Below, piece by piece: positions 35,018-44,601 of a DNA stretch of 64,000 bases. Below the pieces are notes generated by a model. The model saw nothing but the letters and a program-made list of their open reading frames with translations. It searched no databases and had not been told where the DNA came from. How positions within the stretch are numbered: the stretch's first letter is position 1; every line of letters begins with the position of its first letter. The position numbers and the translations under genes are program-made. Source of the DNA: Dehalococcoidia bacterium (GTDB taxonomy: Bacteria; Chloroflexota; Dehalococcoidia; Lucifugimonadales; Lucifugimonadaceae); assembly GCA_009693115.1 (NCBI GenBank), contig SHXW01000010.1, positions 1 through 64,000 on the forward strand. Direction: 5' to 3'.

Positions 35018-35624
35018 TCCCTGTTACCTCCACGCGTCCCGCCTCGGGAAAGACTCTTTCGGCCTTGCGGCCCTGCCTACTCTGGACTTCCGCCGAATGC
35101 TTTGCAGCCGTCCGGCGCGTAACGACACAATATCCTAGCAAAGCCGCCAGCACAGCGTTGATGAACGACGGTGAGGATTCGCCCCCGAAAAGCCGTGCAA
35201 TTTCCACCGCTTCGCTCACGATAACGCCTTTGGGCGTTCCGGGGCGGGCCTCAGCCTCGGCCAGCGCGGCCCGCAGGACGTTCCTCTCAACAGCAGCGAT
35301 GTGCGCCACAGGATAGGCCGTCGCAGCCGTTGCGATACGGGCATCGAGCTCCGCACGGTGCTTTTCGACGTGATCGATTATCGCGCTGGCGATTTCGATG
35401 TTCTCTTGTGACAGGTCCGCGTCCGCAGCCAGCCGACCCACAGACACCCGGACCGGGTGGCCGGTCAGGTCGGCTTCGTACAGCGCCTGCACAGCCACGG
35501 CTCTGGCTCCGCGCCTGCCGCCCGGCAACCGCGGCACGCGTTCGCCAGCGGGCTCGCCGCCTGCGATCTCTGCGAGCTTGTCGCGCTTCGCATTTTCCGG
35601 GCGCGATTCAATTTCCAATGGCAT
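34917..35624 (-). CDS. nusB: Transcription antitermination protein NusB, with out-of-frame C-terminal run into acpP
   Basis: NusB with S10 (NusE) binds boxA RNA and aids rRNA antitermination. The core is [79 protein letters not shown] normal NusB would stop soon after LAAL (about residue 165). Here the frame continues for some 70 residues through the acpP ribosome site and the first 100 bases of acpP, giving Arg/Gly-rich sequence. Either the stop was lost or there is an indel near 35100. The N-terminal 40 residues are also longer than usual; a start at residue 32-40 is possible. Confidence 0.85.
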   Translation of the reverse strand: MPLEIESRPENAKRDKLAEIAGGEPAGERVPRLPGGRRGARAVAVQALYEADLTGHPVRVSVGRLAADADLSQENIEIASAIIDHVEKHRAELDARIATAATAYPVAHIAAVERNVLRAALAEAEARPGTPKGVIVSEAVEIARLFGGESSPSFINAVLAALLGYCVVTRRTAAKHSAEVQSRQGRKAERVFPEAGRVEVTGNGNRSGTGTEDRGGEAQRGPGEGHASGFFHRGP

Positions 35625-35715
35625 GACTCAGTACTTCCGTCATAGAACCCGCCGGGTGCGGTTTCCAATGGTCAACCCCGTCCCCCTTGAAAGCCGGGCG
35701 GGGTTCGCGGGAACT

Positions 35716-35734
35716 CCTCTCCCGATCGGAGAGG
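35716..35734. repeat. Palindromic CCTCTCC/GGAGAGG element between fabD and nusB
   Basis: CCTCTCC and GGAGAGG pair around a short CGATC centre. It is one of many copies of this palindrome in the intergenic DNA of the window (also near 7617, 14352, 34612, 38986, 40512, 58015-58122 and 62915). Confidence 0.6.
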
Positions 35735-35748
35735 GTCGGGGGCACCGC

Positions 35749-36723
35749 CTACGCCGCTGCGTACTCCAGCACCGCCCCATAGTCACTTACACACGCCACC
35801 TCGGCGTTGCGTTCGATGCGCTTGATCAGGCCAGAGAGCACCCGGCCGGGGCCAACTTCGACGAACCGCTGCACCCCACCCCTGACCATGGTGTCCACCG
35901 ACCGCTTCCACTGCACACATGACATGAGTTGGAGGCGCAACTCTTCCTTGACTTCAGCAGCTGTCGTGAGAGGCATGGCGTCTACGTTCCCGACGATCTT
36001 GGCGATGGGGTCGTTGAACCTGATGGACTCCATGACCACGTTCAGGCCGTGCTGCGCCGGTTCCATCAGGCCGGAGTGAAAGGCACCTCCCACGGAAAGA
36101 GGGATCGCCTTGCGGGCGCCACGGGCGGCTGCGAGGTCCATGGCCCTGGCTAGGCTCATGTGGTCACCGCTGATGATGATCTGCTCGCCGCTATTAATGT
36201 TCGAAATGTATGCGCCCGTCTGACGGCAGACGTCCTCGGCAGCCGCCTCGTCAATACCGATGAGCGCCGCCATTCCTCCGGGCCGCTCGTCACAGGCGCG
36301 TTGCATGACGCGCCCGCGCTCAACAACGAGACGCGCGCTGTCGGCAATGGACAGCACGCCAGCCACGGCCAACGCAGAGTACTCGCCGAGGCTGTGACCG
36401 GCTACGAAGCCCGGCACCTGCGGTGCTCCCACCGCCTCGCCCATGGCCTTCCACGCGGCCAGTGAAACGGCCGTAATGGCCGGCTGGGCGTTCTCGGTAC
36501 GGGTCAACTCATCACAGGGGCCATCAAAGATCATGCCGCTGAGTTTGCGTCCGAGGGTATCGTCAATTTCTTCAAACACCAGGCGGGCGGCGGGCGACTT
36601 TTCGTAAAGGTCCTTGCCCATTCCGACGATCTGTGAGCCCTGTCCTGGAAAGACAAACGCCGCACGCGCGAGTGAACTGGGAGACACGAACGTCTTCTCC
36701 TCCCTGCTATTAGCTGGCGCCAA
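35749..36723 (-). CDS. fabD: Malonyl-CoA:ACP transacylase
   Basis: FabD loads malonate onto ACP for fatty acid elongation. FVFPGQGSQIVGMG opens the fold, the nucleophile is Ser111 in GHSLGEYSALA, an Arg lies in VERGRVMQRA, and His216 in GGAFHSGLM completes the active site. It begins at the base next to the rpmF stop and is followed by nusB and acpP, its own substrate carrier. The length of 324 is slightly longer than average because of about 17 N-terminal residues before LARAAFVF. Confidence 0.96.
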   Translation of the reverse strand: MAPANSREEKTFVSPSSLARAAFVFPGQGSQIVGMGKDLYEKSPAARLVFEEIDDTLGRKLSGMIFDGPCDELTRTENAQPAITAVSLAAWKAMGEAVGAPQVPGFVAGHSLGEYSALAVAGVLSIADSARLVVERGRVMQRACDERPGGMAALIGIDEAAAEDVCRQTGAYISNINSGEQIIISGDHMSLARAMDLAAARGARKAIPLSVGGAFHSGLMEPAQHGLNVVMESIRFNDPIAKIVGNVDAMPLTTAAEVKEELRLQLMSCVQWKRSVDTMVRGGVQRFVEVGPGRVLSGLIKRIERNAEVACVSDYGAVLEYAAA

Positions 36724-36957
36724 TCAGGCCTGCTGGCCGGCCTGGCCCTCGGGCTTACCCGCGGGCTGTTCGCCCTGGGCACCAGCTCCGCGATAGTAAC
36801 GGCCCTGGTAGTAGCCGCAATCGGGACAGGCGCGATGGGGCATCGCCGGTGCTTTGCACGCCGGGCAGGAGGAAATGCTGGCCGGTGTGAGGAAGTGGTG
36901 GGCCGAGCGTCCGCCTTTGCGTGCGCGCGTGTGCTTCTTTTTGGGTAGCGGTGGCAT
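36724..36957 (-). CDS. rpmF: 50S ribosomal protein L32
   Basis: L32 lies near the peptide exit side of the 50S subunit. The product begins MPPLPKKKHTRARKGGRSAHH, the usual L32 start, and has a zinc ribbon CPACK...CPDCGYYQGR. It has a Gly/Pro/Gln tail of about 20 residues beyond the normal end. The order DUF177-rpmF-fatty-acid genes is conserved widely in bacteria. It abuts fabD with no gap. Confidence 0.95.
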   Translation of the reverse strand: MPPLPKKKHTRARKGGRSAHHFLTPASISSCPACKAPAMPHRACPDCGYYQGRYYRGAGAQGEQPAGKPEGQAGQQA

Positions 36958-37033
36958 ATGTTATCTCCGGATTTGCCTGCGGTACGAATCTCCGGGTGTC
37001 TACCCGGCGTGCAGGCTCTTCTGGCACTCCCGG

Positions 37034-37585
37034 CTAGTTGTCGGCAGAGTGTGCCTTAAGTGACCCCAGTTCGGCAAGACCCGCAAGCCGCGGGTCTGAA
37101 GTGTTTTGCCGGCAGTGGCACGGCGTCTTGTTCCGGTCCTTCCAACACACCGGACACAGGCCCCGGCATTCAGGCTGGCATAGCGGCGCTATGGGCATCG
37201 CACCCGCCAGTAACTCCAGGACAACCTGTGATAGGTCGAGGTCGTTCCGGTCATCTATTAGAAGCACGGGATCGAGCGAGTCCTCTTCGAAGCGGCTGTC
37301 CCGCTGGGTCCCGCCGAGATCCGTGTTGGCCGGGTGGTACTCCTCTTCTATTTCGGCCTCGAGATTGAGGACCGCCGGCTCAAGGCACCGGCTGCATGTG
37401 CGGTGCGTCACCGCTGCAAGCCTGCCCGTCACCATGATGGTGCGATCTGTGCGCATCAAGGTGATCATGCCGGAGATGAGCTCGAAGCTGCCTTGCTCCT
37501 CCGAACTCAGTTCCTCGCCTTCCAGGCTGTATTTCTTGGCGCCCCCTGATGTCCCTTTTAATAGCCCGGCTACGTTGAAGATCAT
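37034..37585 (-). CDS. DUF177 (YceD-like) protein
   Basis: YceD/DUF177 proteins are needed for 23S rRNA accumulation in plants and enteric bacteria and almost always sit before rpmF, as here. From ATG 37585 (GGAGG upstream) the 183-residue product begins MIFNVAGLLKG. It has HRTCSRCLEPAVLNLEAEIEEEY, the central cysteine pair, and LCQPECRGLCPVCWKDRNKTPCHC, the conserved zinc-like knuckle near the end. The frame extends to 37660 without a better start. Confidence 0.93.
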   Translation of the reverse strand: MIFNVAGLLKGTSGGAKKYSLEGEELSSEEQGSFELISGMITLMRTDRTIMVTGRLAAVTHRTCSRCLEPAVLNLEAEIEEEYHPANTDLGGTQRDSRFEEDSLDPVLLIDDRNDLDLSQVVLELLAGAMPIAPLCQPECRGLCPVCWKDRNKTPCHCRQNTSDPRLAGLAELGSLKAHSADN

Positions 37586-38108
37586 TTTTGACCCTCCACT
37601 CCGGCCCGTTCGCCCGCTGGCAGTCGAAACCGCCTCATGCAGGCTTCCCTCACCAAACAAGCGCTTTCATTATCAGAACCTTCCCTCTTTTAAAGAAGGC
37701 TCAGGGCCGGTCGGACGCCAAGAGTCCCACTGCGAGGTCATCGCAGATCGCGCCAACAAACGAGGCTATTCGCGAGGGAGCGCTTGTGTCAAGTATCACT
37801 GAAGCGCATCGCTAGACGCCGCCCTCCTTCCCATGGCACTTTGCCCCTGGCCTGCCGACCGGAAGAGGGCGGGTAACCGTAACAGGAAGGTCATAACTGA
37901 GGACCCCGGCCCTCGCCGAACCAACCTGCCACGTCCCGCTTTAACTAGCCACAACCGCCTTAACTGGCAACGTTATTCGTCGCAGCGACCGTACGGTGAT
38001 TTCCCCGGTGCCAATCCATTCTGGCATAATATTCCATGAGCCCCACGGCATTTCTGGCATCCATGCCATCTCATACCAGACACCGCCTGACTCCGAGGCC
38101 GTACCCAT
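37586..38108. other. Divergent intergenic region, DUF177 operon and DUF5343 gene
   Basis: Besides the minus-strand promoter candidate, this 523-base gap shows no gene. On the plus strand GGCATAATATTCC (about 38021-38033) could hold a -10 box for the DUF5343 gene, but I see no good -35. The sequence from 37870 on is lower in GC than the surroundings, as is the gene that follows. Confidence 0.4.
37763..37792 (-). promoter_or_regulatory. Candidate promoter of the DUF177-rpmF-fabD-nusB-acpP operon
   Basis: A perfect TTGACA (37792-37787 on minus) is followed after 18 bases by TAGCCT (37768-37763). The form matches the lexA promoter candidate (TTGACA, 18 bases, TAGCGT). The transcript would start about 170 bases before DUF177. 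The weak -10 keeps confidence low. Confidence 0.4.
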
Positions 38109-38831
38109 ATGACTACCGATCCACGGCCCGCTGGCGTCCCCCCATACGTCTCCTTTGGCACACTCATGGGCCAGATCGAGAAGATGGAATCGAGCGGTAT
38201 GCCAGAGAAGGTTAACCGCTCCTTCCTGGCTGGGCTTTCGCCCGCATACCAATCCCAGGTATTGAACGCCCTGCAGTTCCTTGGTCTGGCAGACGATACC
38301 GGAACCCCGATGCCACGGCTGCACGATCTGGTATCCCGCCCAGGCGACCGGCCTGGCATTATGCGAAATCTCCTGAGCCGGTTCTATCCAGTGCAGGTCG
38401 AATTAGCTTCTGTTAACGCCACACATAGCCGTTTAGAGGACGTATTTCGTATACACGGTCTGTCGGGTGACACACTCCGCAAGGCAACGATGTTTTTCCT
38501 CCACGCTGCGGCCTACTCTGGCCTCCCGGTCAGCCCGCACTTCCGGGCAGGGCGAGGTCCAAACGGGACGACGCGTGCCACCCCGGCCCGGCCTCCTGTT
38601 GCCCGGAAGAAGAGTGTTAACGTTGATAGCAAACCGTCGTTAACGACGCCGATTCAAGGCGCATTACATGCAAACCCGCACGCCAAAACGGTGGCTCTAA
38701 CTAACGGCGGGGTAGTCACTCTATCGGTAAACGTTGACATCTTCAGCCTGTCGCCTGCTGACCGCGAGTTCGTCCTTGACCTCGTGGACCGGGTCAATGC
38801 CTTCGCGTCAAAACTTCGTCCCGACGAATAA
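38109..38831 (+). CDS. DUF5343 family protein
   Basis: The N-terminal 130 residues match the DUF5343 pattern: PPYVSFGTLMGQIEKMESSGMPEKVNRSFL, YQSQVLNALQFLGLADDTGTPMPRL and GDTLRKATMFFLHAAAYSGLPVSP. Such domains look like winged-helix DNA-binding modules and occur in accessory regions of many genomes, but no function is set. A linker with several GTTAAC-rich codons precedes a C-terminal segment, VTLSVNVDIFSLSPADREFVLDLVDRVNAF, which also reads as a regular short domain. Base use is less GC-rich than in the neighbours, suggesting transfer. It is alone on its strand. Confidence 0.75.
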   Translation: MTTDPRPAGVPPYVSFGTLMGQIEKMESSGMPEKVNRSFLAGLSPAYQSQVLNALQFLGLADDTGTPMPRLHDLVSRPGDRPGIMRNLLSRFYPVQVELASVNATHSRLEDVFRIHGLSGDTLRKATMFFLHAAAYSGLPVSPHFRAGRGPNGTTRATPARPPVARKKSVNVDSKPSLTTPIQGALHANPHAKTVALTNGGVVTLSVNVDIFSLSPADREFVLDLVDRVNAFASKLRPDE

Positions 38832-38847
38832 AAAGTCATTCCAAAAA

Positions 38848-38930
38848 CCCTCTCCCTCGATGGGACAGGACTCAGGAGAAGGTGCGGGAACGAGACTCTT
38901 CGCTGCGCCCAGAATGACATAGCGGGGCCC
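38848..38930. repeat. Dispersed intergenic repeat (CCCTCTCCC arm and GACTCTTCGCTGCGCCCAGAATGACA core)
   Basis: The stretch holds CCCTCTCCCTCGATGGGA followed by GAGACTCTTCGCTGCG and CCAGAATGACA. A diverged copy of the second part lies at about 57398-57433 (GGGACTCTTCTCGCGCTG..CAGAATGACA). This 'CTTCGCTGCGCxCAGAATGACA' motif is a common scattered repeat of unknown role in environmental bacterial genomes. Confidence 0.6.
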
Positions 38931-39017
38931 TTAGACAGGCGCAGGGCGTGCAGTACCGGGGATTCGGGACCCACCACCCTAAACCCACTCCCTTGCAGGG
39001 AGAGGGCACACCTCCCA

Positions 39018-40169
39018 CTACCCCTCCAGCTTGCCGATGAGGCTGCGGGCGATGACGAGGCGCTGGATTTCGGAGGTGCCCTCGTATATCTCGGTGACGC
39101 GCTGGTCCCGGTAGATGCGTTCGACGGCGCTGGGCCTGAAGTAGCCCACGCCCCCGTGGACCTGAAGCGCCTTGTGCGCCACCCGGTGCGCAGCCTCAGA
39201 CGCGAATACCTTCGCCATCGCAGCCTCGGCGGTGTGCGGCATATGGGCGTCGTAAAGCGAAGCCGCCCGCCACGTCATCAGGCGCGCCGCATCCACGTCC
39301 ATCGCCATATCGGCGAGCATGAACTGCACCGCCTGGTGCCCGGCGATCGGCCCGCCAAACGCCTTGCGCTTGCGGGAGTAGTCAAGAGCGGCATCGAGCG
39401 CGCCGCGGGCGAGCCCCACGCACTGCGCGGCTATCGAGATGCGGCTGGAGTCGAGGATATTGAGAGCAATGCGGTAGCCCTGTCCTTCCCCGCCGAGCCG
39501 GTTGGCCCTGGGCACCCGGCTGTCCTGGAAGACCAATTCAGCCGTGGCGCAGCCCTTCATCCCCATCTTGCCGTGCTGCGGGTTGACGGTGAACCCCGGC
39601 GTGCCGCGCTCGACGACTATCGCGCTGATGCCCTTGTGACCCAGGCCGCGCCCATGAGTGACGAAAACGACGAATATGTCCGCCGCGGCGCCGTTGGTGC
39701 AGAAAAGCTTTGTCCCGTTCAGGATGTAGTTTTCGCCATCTGGCCGGGCCGTCGTTTCAAGGCCCAGAGCATCGGAACCTGTCCCCGGCTCCGTCAGAGC
39801 AAACGCCGCGATTTTCTTCCCATCTGCGATATCAGGCACCCAGCGGCGTTTTTGTTCAGGGCTGCCGTGCCGGGAGATGGCGGACCCGCCGAGGGAGACG
39901 TGCGTGATGAGGACGGTGCTGGACGAGCCGCAGGCGGCTGCGACCTCTTCGATGACGACCATCTGGTCCCGGTATCCGCCGCCTGAGCCACCGAACTCCT
40001 CATCAAGCGCCATCCCGGTGAAACCGAGCGCGGCCATGCCCTTGAACTGGGCGCGCGGGAACTCTTCGCGCTCGTCCACTTCCGCGGCCTTCGGCGCGAG
40101 TTCCCTGCGGGCAAAGTCGCGTGCGGTCTGGCGGAGCATTTCCTGCTGTTCTGTAAAAAAGGGTTGCAT
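39018..40169 (-). CDS. Acyl-CoA dehydrogenase
   Basis: This flavoenzyme makes trans-2-enoyl-CoA from acyl-CoA and passes electrons to ETF. From ATG 40169 ([24 protein letters not shown]) the 383 residues hold the FAD-binding signature [27 protein letters not shown], and CDAARLMT-like [18 protein letters not shown]. The catalytic base Glu is in [14 protein letters not shown] at the end, the short-chain/butyryl type position. The frame is open to 40343, but those residues come from a duplicated intergenic element. It stands alone, with no ETF or thiolase nearby. Confidence 0.93.
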   Translation of the reverse strand: MQPFFTEQQEMLRQTARDFARRELAPKAAEVDEREEFPRAQFKGMAALGFTGMALDEEFGGSGGGYRDQMVVIEEVAAACGSSSTVLITHVSLGGSAISRHGSPEQKRRWVPDIADGKKIAAFALTEPGTGSDALGLETTARPDGENYILNGTKLFCTNGAAADIFVVFVTHGRGLGHKGISAIVVERGTPGFTVNPQHGKMGMKGCATAELVFQDSRVPRANRLGGEGQGYRIALNILDSSRISIAAQCVGLARGALDAALDYSRKRKAFGGPIAGHQAVQFMLADMAMDVDAARLMTWRAASLYDAHMPHTAEAAMAKVFASEAAHRVAHKALQVHGGVGYFRPSAVERIYRDQRVTEIYEGTSEIQRLVIARSLIGKLEG

Positions 40170-40220
40170 GGTGATGTCTGTCTCTTTCGCGGGTGAACTC
40201 CCTCCGGGCAGGGGGAGGGG

Positions 40221-40312
40221 GTTCTCCCCGCATACGGCAGCACAATCATCAACGATGACTATCTGCCCGATGGATGGATGGGGTTTCTCCCCGCACGCGG
40301 CAGCACGATGAT
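40221..40312. repeat. Imperfect 29-base direct repeat, 63-base period
   Basis: The copies at 40221-40249 and 40284-40312 share TTCTCCCCGCA and CGGCAGCAC, with 5 differences in 29 positions. They lie upstream of the acyl-CoA dehydrogenase and encode 'CGExPxP' when read in the extended frame, which argues for a mobile or duplicated element rather than coding sequence. Confidence 0.6.
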
Positions 40313-40634
40313 ATGCGCGACAGGCCAGGCTGGCAGCAGACACATGGCGTCTCCAATGCCGGGCGCCGCGGACGAACTCGTCCTGAAATCCGTCTCAGGG
40401 AAAGGAAACGGTAGGACCTGTCCCGCCACGCGTACGATGAACGTCTGAAGAACATCTGTTGAAACCGGGCTCCCCCCTCATTTCTCACCCGCCCCCACTC
40501 TTTCGGGCACGCTTCTCCCCGTGGGAGAGGAGTTGTGAGGCCAAAGCCTCCGTGCCACCAGAGGGGATATCTGGATGACCATGGCGCGGGCGGACTATCC
40601 ACACACACACCCGGCCCAATTCCCACCTTGAGGC

Positions 40635-40663
40635 TCGACTGGGGATGTGGTGCGCGCTATATT
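40635..40663 (+). promoter_or_regulatory. Candidate dnaE promoter
   Basis: TCGACT (40635-40640), a 17-base spacer and TATATT (40658-40663) resemble a sigma-70 promoter. The transcript would start about 107 bases before the chosen GTG start of dnaE. Confidence 0.45.
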
Positions 40664-40776
40664 GCGGACTGTCCCGCATCGTTTCACCGGAGCAGTGTCT
40701 ATCTTACGGCTCCGCCCGTTCCAGTCTCTTTTTCGCCCCGTCCCTTCTCCGGACGGGATGGGTCAGTGGCCCTGCC

Positions 40777-43700
40777 GTGTTCGTCCACCTCCACAACCAC
40801 TCCGAATACAGCCTCCTGGATGGCTTAAGCCGCATCCCGGACATGGTTGGGCGCGCCGCCGAACTGACGATGCCCGCGATAGGCCTGACAGACCACGGAA
40901 ACGTGCACGGCGCGGTGGACTTCTACAAGGCGGCAAAGGCCGCCGGGATAAAGGGCATAGTCGGCGTCGAAGGGTACGTCGCCAGCGGGAGCCGGCAGAC
41001 AAAAGACCCGAGCGAGCGACAGCCCTACCACATCACCATGCTCGCCCAGACGCAGGCCGGATACCGCAACCTGCTGAAGCTCGTCACAATCGGACACCTG
41101 GAGGGCTTCTACTATCGGCCAAGGGTGGACCGGGAGACCCTGGAAAAGTACAGCGAAGGGATCATCGTCCTTTCCGGCTGCCCGTCGGCAGAGGTATCCC
41201 GCCGCATCCAGGACGGCCGGATGCAGGACGCCCGCGAAGCTATCGGCTGGTACAGAGACGTCTTTAAGGACCGCTACTACCTGGAACTGATGGCCCACGA
41301 CAAGGTGCCGGGACTGACAGAGGTCAACAAGACGCTGGTGCAACTCAGCAAGGAGACCGGCGTCCCGCTCGCTGTCACCCATGACACCCACTACGTCCGC
41401 CGTGAGGACGCCCCACTGCAGGACATCCTCACCTGCATCCAGACCAACACGAACATAAACGACCCGAAACGTCTGAAGTTCGACGACGACTCTTTCTATC
41501 TCAAGACGCCCGCGGAGATGGCCGCGCTGTGGCCGGAACTGCCGCAGGCGCTGAAGAACACACTCGTCATTGCCGAGCAGTGCAACGCCGGCCCCGAACT
41601 CGGCAAGACTTACGTCCCGCGCTACCCCTCGCCTGACGGGCTGACCAGCATGGCGTACCTCCGCAAGATTTGCGCCGAAGGGGCGCTGCGGCGTTTCGGA
41701 ACCAGGCCGGAAAAGAAGTACGCGGACCGGCTCGCATATGAACTTGAGGTCATAGAGAAGACCAACTTCGCAGACTACTTCCTCGTCGTCTGGGACATCT
41801 TCAGGTTCGTCAACCGCAAGGGCATCCTCTCCGCCGTGCGCGGGAGCGCAGCCGCCAGCCTGGTCCTCTACTGCCTGGACGTGACCCAGATAGATCCGGT
41901 CGCCACCAAGCTCGTCTTCGAACGCTTCCTGAACGTGGAGCGCAAGGAGATGCCGGACATAGACATGGACTTCCAGGACGACCGACGCGAGGAGGTCATA
42001 CGCTACTGCGTGGAGCGTTACACCCGTGAGCACGTCGCCCAGATAATCACATTCGGCACGCTCGGCGCCAAGGCCGCGGTGCGCGACGTGGCGCGCGCGC
42101 TTAACTTTGACACGACTGTCGGCGACAGACTGGCGCGGCGCATCCCCCCACGCCTCCACATGACGCTGGAACAGGCGCTGCTGGAAAGCACTGACCTGGC
42201 GGGGCTCGTCAACACGGACGACAAGAGCCGACAGGTGATGGAGATCGCCCGTAAGTTGGAAGGCGCTGTGAGGCACGCCAGCACGCACGCCGCGGGGGTG
42301 GTCATTTCCGACCAACCCCTGACCAACCATGTCGCGCTCCAGCGTTCCACCAGTGAGAATGAGGACGCTCCACCCACCACTCAGTTCGCAATGGGCCCTG
42401 TCGCTGACGTGGGCCTGCTGAAGATGGACTTTCTGGGCCTGAAGAACCTGACGATCCTGGACCGGGTACTCAAGCTCATCGAGCATCGGCGCGGAGAAAA
42501 ACTCTCGCTGACTGATGTCCCCACCGACGAAATGGACCCGCAGGCCCGCGCCGCTTACGACGTGCTGTCAGCCGCCGAAACGTTTGGCGTCTTCCAGCTT
42601 GAAAGCGCCGGGATGCGGCGGTACATCAAGGAACTGAAGCCATCGTCCGTCAATGACATCGCGGCCATGATCGCACTCTTCCGCCCCGGGCCCATGGACC
42701 ACATCAGCAGCTTCATAGACTCCAAACACGGCCGGCGTCCCGTCACATACCCGCATCCCGCTCTCAAGGACATCCTTGATGAGACATACGGGATCATCGT
42801 CTATCAGGACCAGGTGCTCCTCATCGCCCGCGAATTTGGTGGTTACACGCTCGGCGAGGCGGACATCCTTCGGAAGGCGATGGGGAAGAAGGTCCCGGAG
42901 ATCATGGCGGCGCAGCGGGAGAAGTTCACATCAGGCGCAGTGGCCAAGGGGTACTCGCAAGAACTCGCCACGACGATGTTCAACCTGATAGAGCCGTTCG
43001 CAGGGTACGCGTTCAACAAGGCGCACAGCATGAGCTACGCCATGATCGCCTACTGGACTGCCTATTTCAAAGCGAACTACCCGGTCGAATACTTCACCGC
43101 AGTCTTGAACACCTTCCAGGACGAGATAGAGAAGGTGGGCGAGGCTGTGGTCGATGCGCGGCGGCAGAAGATAGACGTACTGCCCCCCGACCTCAACTAC
43201 AGCAGCACCGAGTTCACAATCGAGACAGATGGGTCCGGAGGCGCGGCGATCAGGTTCGGCCTCGGCGCCATCAAGAACGTCGGCGTGCCAGCTGTAGGGC
43301 CGGTCATCGCAACACGGGAGTCCGGCGGCAGGTTCGCATCGCTCGAAGACTTCTGCGCCCGCATGGATTTCAAGGGCATGAACCGCCGGACCATCGAGAG
43401 CCTCATAAAGGTCGGCGCGCTGGACTGCTTTGAACTGCCGCGTGGAGCCCTGCTGGACGCAGCAGAACGCATCATCACCGCAGGCCAGCGACAGGCCAGA
43501 CTGCGCGACTCTGGCCAGACGACCATGTTTGACCTCTTCGGCCAGTCCGTTCAGTCGCCCGCGCCTGAGATCAGGGTGGATGCTTCCATCAAAGAGCCGG
43601 AGCACGAACGGTCCATCTGGGAAAAGGAACTGCTCGGCGTCGAACTTACTCAGAGCGCCTTCACCCGAGACATGTACGCCCAGCCAGAGGGCGTGATCGT

Positions 43701-44601
43701 CTTCGGTTCGCTCCTGACTCCAGAGCGCGCCGGTGAGCGGGTTTCCGCTCTCGGACAGGTGGCCGCCATCCGGGAACTCTCAACACGCAAAGGTGACAGG
43801 TTCATCTCTGTGAACCTTGCCCTGCTGGACAGCCAGATAGAACTCGTCGTCTGGCCGGGCGTCCTGGAGACGACGGCCGACCTGTGGACGGCGGGCCGTT
43901 ACGTTACGCTTACAGGACAGGTCAGAGAGCGTGACGGCCGCGTCTCAATCTCTGTTGAAACGGCACGCGAGTACGTCCTGCCGGATGCTCACGCCATGGA
44001 AACCACTGCCCCTGCCGCGCCGCCTGCAGTTCGCCCGTCTAATCCGACAACGAAGGCGCCCGTCAGCGCGTCAACAAAACAACCCACCCCGCACGTTCCA
44101 TCTCCCACGGCAGCCTCCACTGCCCCGCGCATCAACAACCACCCGGCGGAAGGGCCATTGGTAAGCCTCGACAAGTCTGCTGGGAACGGCCACTCTTCGG
44201 TTCCTGTCCCACACGTTTTTCACCCGCCTGCGCCCGTCGCCGGCGATGACCCTTTGGAATTATCTTTGAATACATATCCTGCCACTGCGCAACACTCCAC
44301 GCCGGTCCACTCCTCCGACCACGCATCAGTAGTCGAGTTTCTCCCTGCGGGCGGCATCGTCGTGCGCGTACGCGAGACGGGCCAGGCCACCGAGGACCGA
44401 CACAGGTTCGAAGACCTCATACGCCTCCTGCTCGAGTTCCGCGGGACCCAGCCTGTCAGGCTTGAGGTGTCTACGAAGGGCCGCATCGTAAAGCTGGATC
44501 TGCCCTTCGTCTCTGTGAACCCGATCCCTGAATTGCACGCGCGCCTGGCCGACCTGCTGGGTACGGGCGGCGGGGCCGTGTCCGCGGCCAGCGCATCATA
44601 G
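40777..44601 (+). CDS. dnaE: DNA polymerase III alpha subunit
   Basis: This is the replicative polymerase. The N-terminal PHP domain begins VFVHLHNHSEYSLLDGLSRI, with His/Asp metal ligands kept (HLHNHSEYS, LTDHGN), so it may retain proofreading or phosphatase activity. The catalytic Asp are in PDIDMDFQDDRREEVI, and the finger Lys/Gly motifs in ISFIDSKHG and FQLESAGMRRY. An OB domain follows at about 980-1090 (VIVFGSLLTPERAGERV). The last 200 residues are a Pro/Thr-rich linker and a small terminal domain. GTG 40777 is chosen because earlier residues are unlike the family; the frame is open from 40645. Confidence 0.95.
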   Translation: MFVHLHNHSEYSLLDGLSRIPDMVGRAAELTMPAIGLTDHGNVHGAVDFYKAAKAAGIKGIVGVEGYVASGSRQTKDPSERQPYHITMLAQTQAGYRNLLKLVTIGHLEGFYYRPRVDRETLEKYSEGIIVLSGCPSAEVSRRIQDGRMQDAREAIGWYRDVFKDRYYLELMAHDKVPGLTEVNKTLVQLSKETGVPLAVTHDTHYVRREDAPLQDILTCIQTNTNINDPKRLKFDDDSFYLKTPAEMAALWPELPQALKNTLVIAEQCNAGPELGKTYVPRYPSPDGLTSMAYLRKICAEGALRRFGTRPEKKYADRLAYELEVIEKTNFADYFLVVWDIFRFVNRKGILSAVRGSAAASLVLYCLDVTQIDPVATKLVFERFLNVERKEMPDIDMDFQDDRREEVIRYCVERYTREHVAQIITFGTLGAKAAVRDVARALNFDTTVGDRLARRIPPRLHMTLEQALLESTDLAGLVNTDDKSRQVMEIARKLEGAVRHASTHAAGVVISDQPLTNHVALQRSTSENEDAPPTTQFAMGPVADVGLLKMDFLGLKNLTILDRVLKLIEHRRGEKLSLTDVPTDEMDPQARAAYDVLSAAETFGVFQLESAGMRRYIKELKPSSVNDIAAMIALFRPGPMDHISSFIDSKHGRRPVTYPHPALKDILDETYGIIVYQDQVLLIAREFGGYTLGEADILRKAMGKKVPEIMAAQREKFTSGAVAKGYSQELATTMFNLIEPFAGYAFNKAHSMSYAMIAYWTAYFKANYPVEYFTAVLNTFQDEIEKVGEAVVDARRQKIDVLPPDLNYSSTEFTIETDGSGGAAIRFGLGAIKNVGVPAVGPVIATRESGGRFASLEDFCARMDFKGMNRRTIESLIKVGALDCFELPRGALLDAAERIITAGQRQARLRDSGQTTMFDLFGQSVQSPAPEIRVDASIKEPEHERSIWEKELLGVELTQSAFTRDMYAQPEGVIVFGSLLTPERAGERVSALGQVAAIRELSTRKGDRFISVNLALLDSQIELVVWPGVLETTADLWTAGRYVTLTGQVRERDGRVSISVETAREYVLPDAHAMETTAPAAPPAVRPSNPTTKAPVSASTKQPTPHVPSPTAASTAPRINNHPAEGPLVSLDKSAGNGHSSVPVPHVFHPPAPVAGDDPLELSLNTYPATAQHSTPVHSSDHASVVEFLPAGGIVVRVRETGQATEDRHRFEDLIRLLLEFRGTQPVRLEVSTKGRIVKLDLPFVSVNPIPELHARLADLLGTGGGAVSAASAS

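Larger units (their letters stand above)
40170..40776. other. Divergent intergenic region between acyl-CoA dehydrogenase and dnaE
   Basis: These 607 bases contain a 29-base direct repeat (40221-40249 and 40284-40312), a GGGAGAGG-type palindrome near 40512-40532, a short (CA)6 run near 40601 and the candidate dnaE promoter at 40635-40663. No further gene was found; the ORFs present are shadows or extensions of the flanking frames. Confidence 0.5.

Noticed and set aside
40825-42486. 553-codon open frame on minus, antisense to dnaE
   Set aside because: It lies wholly within the dnaE PHP and polymerase region, has no ribosome site or known domain, and its composition is that of a shadow of a GC-rich gene.
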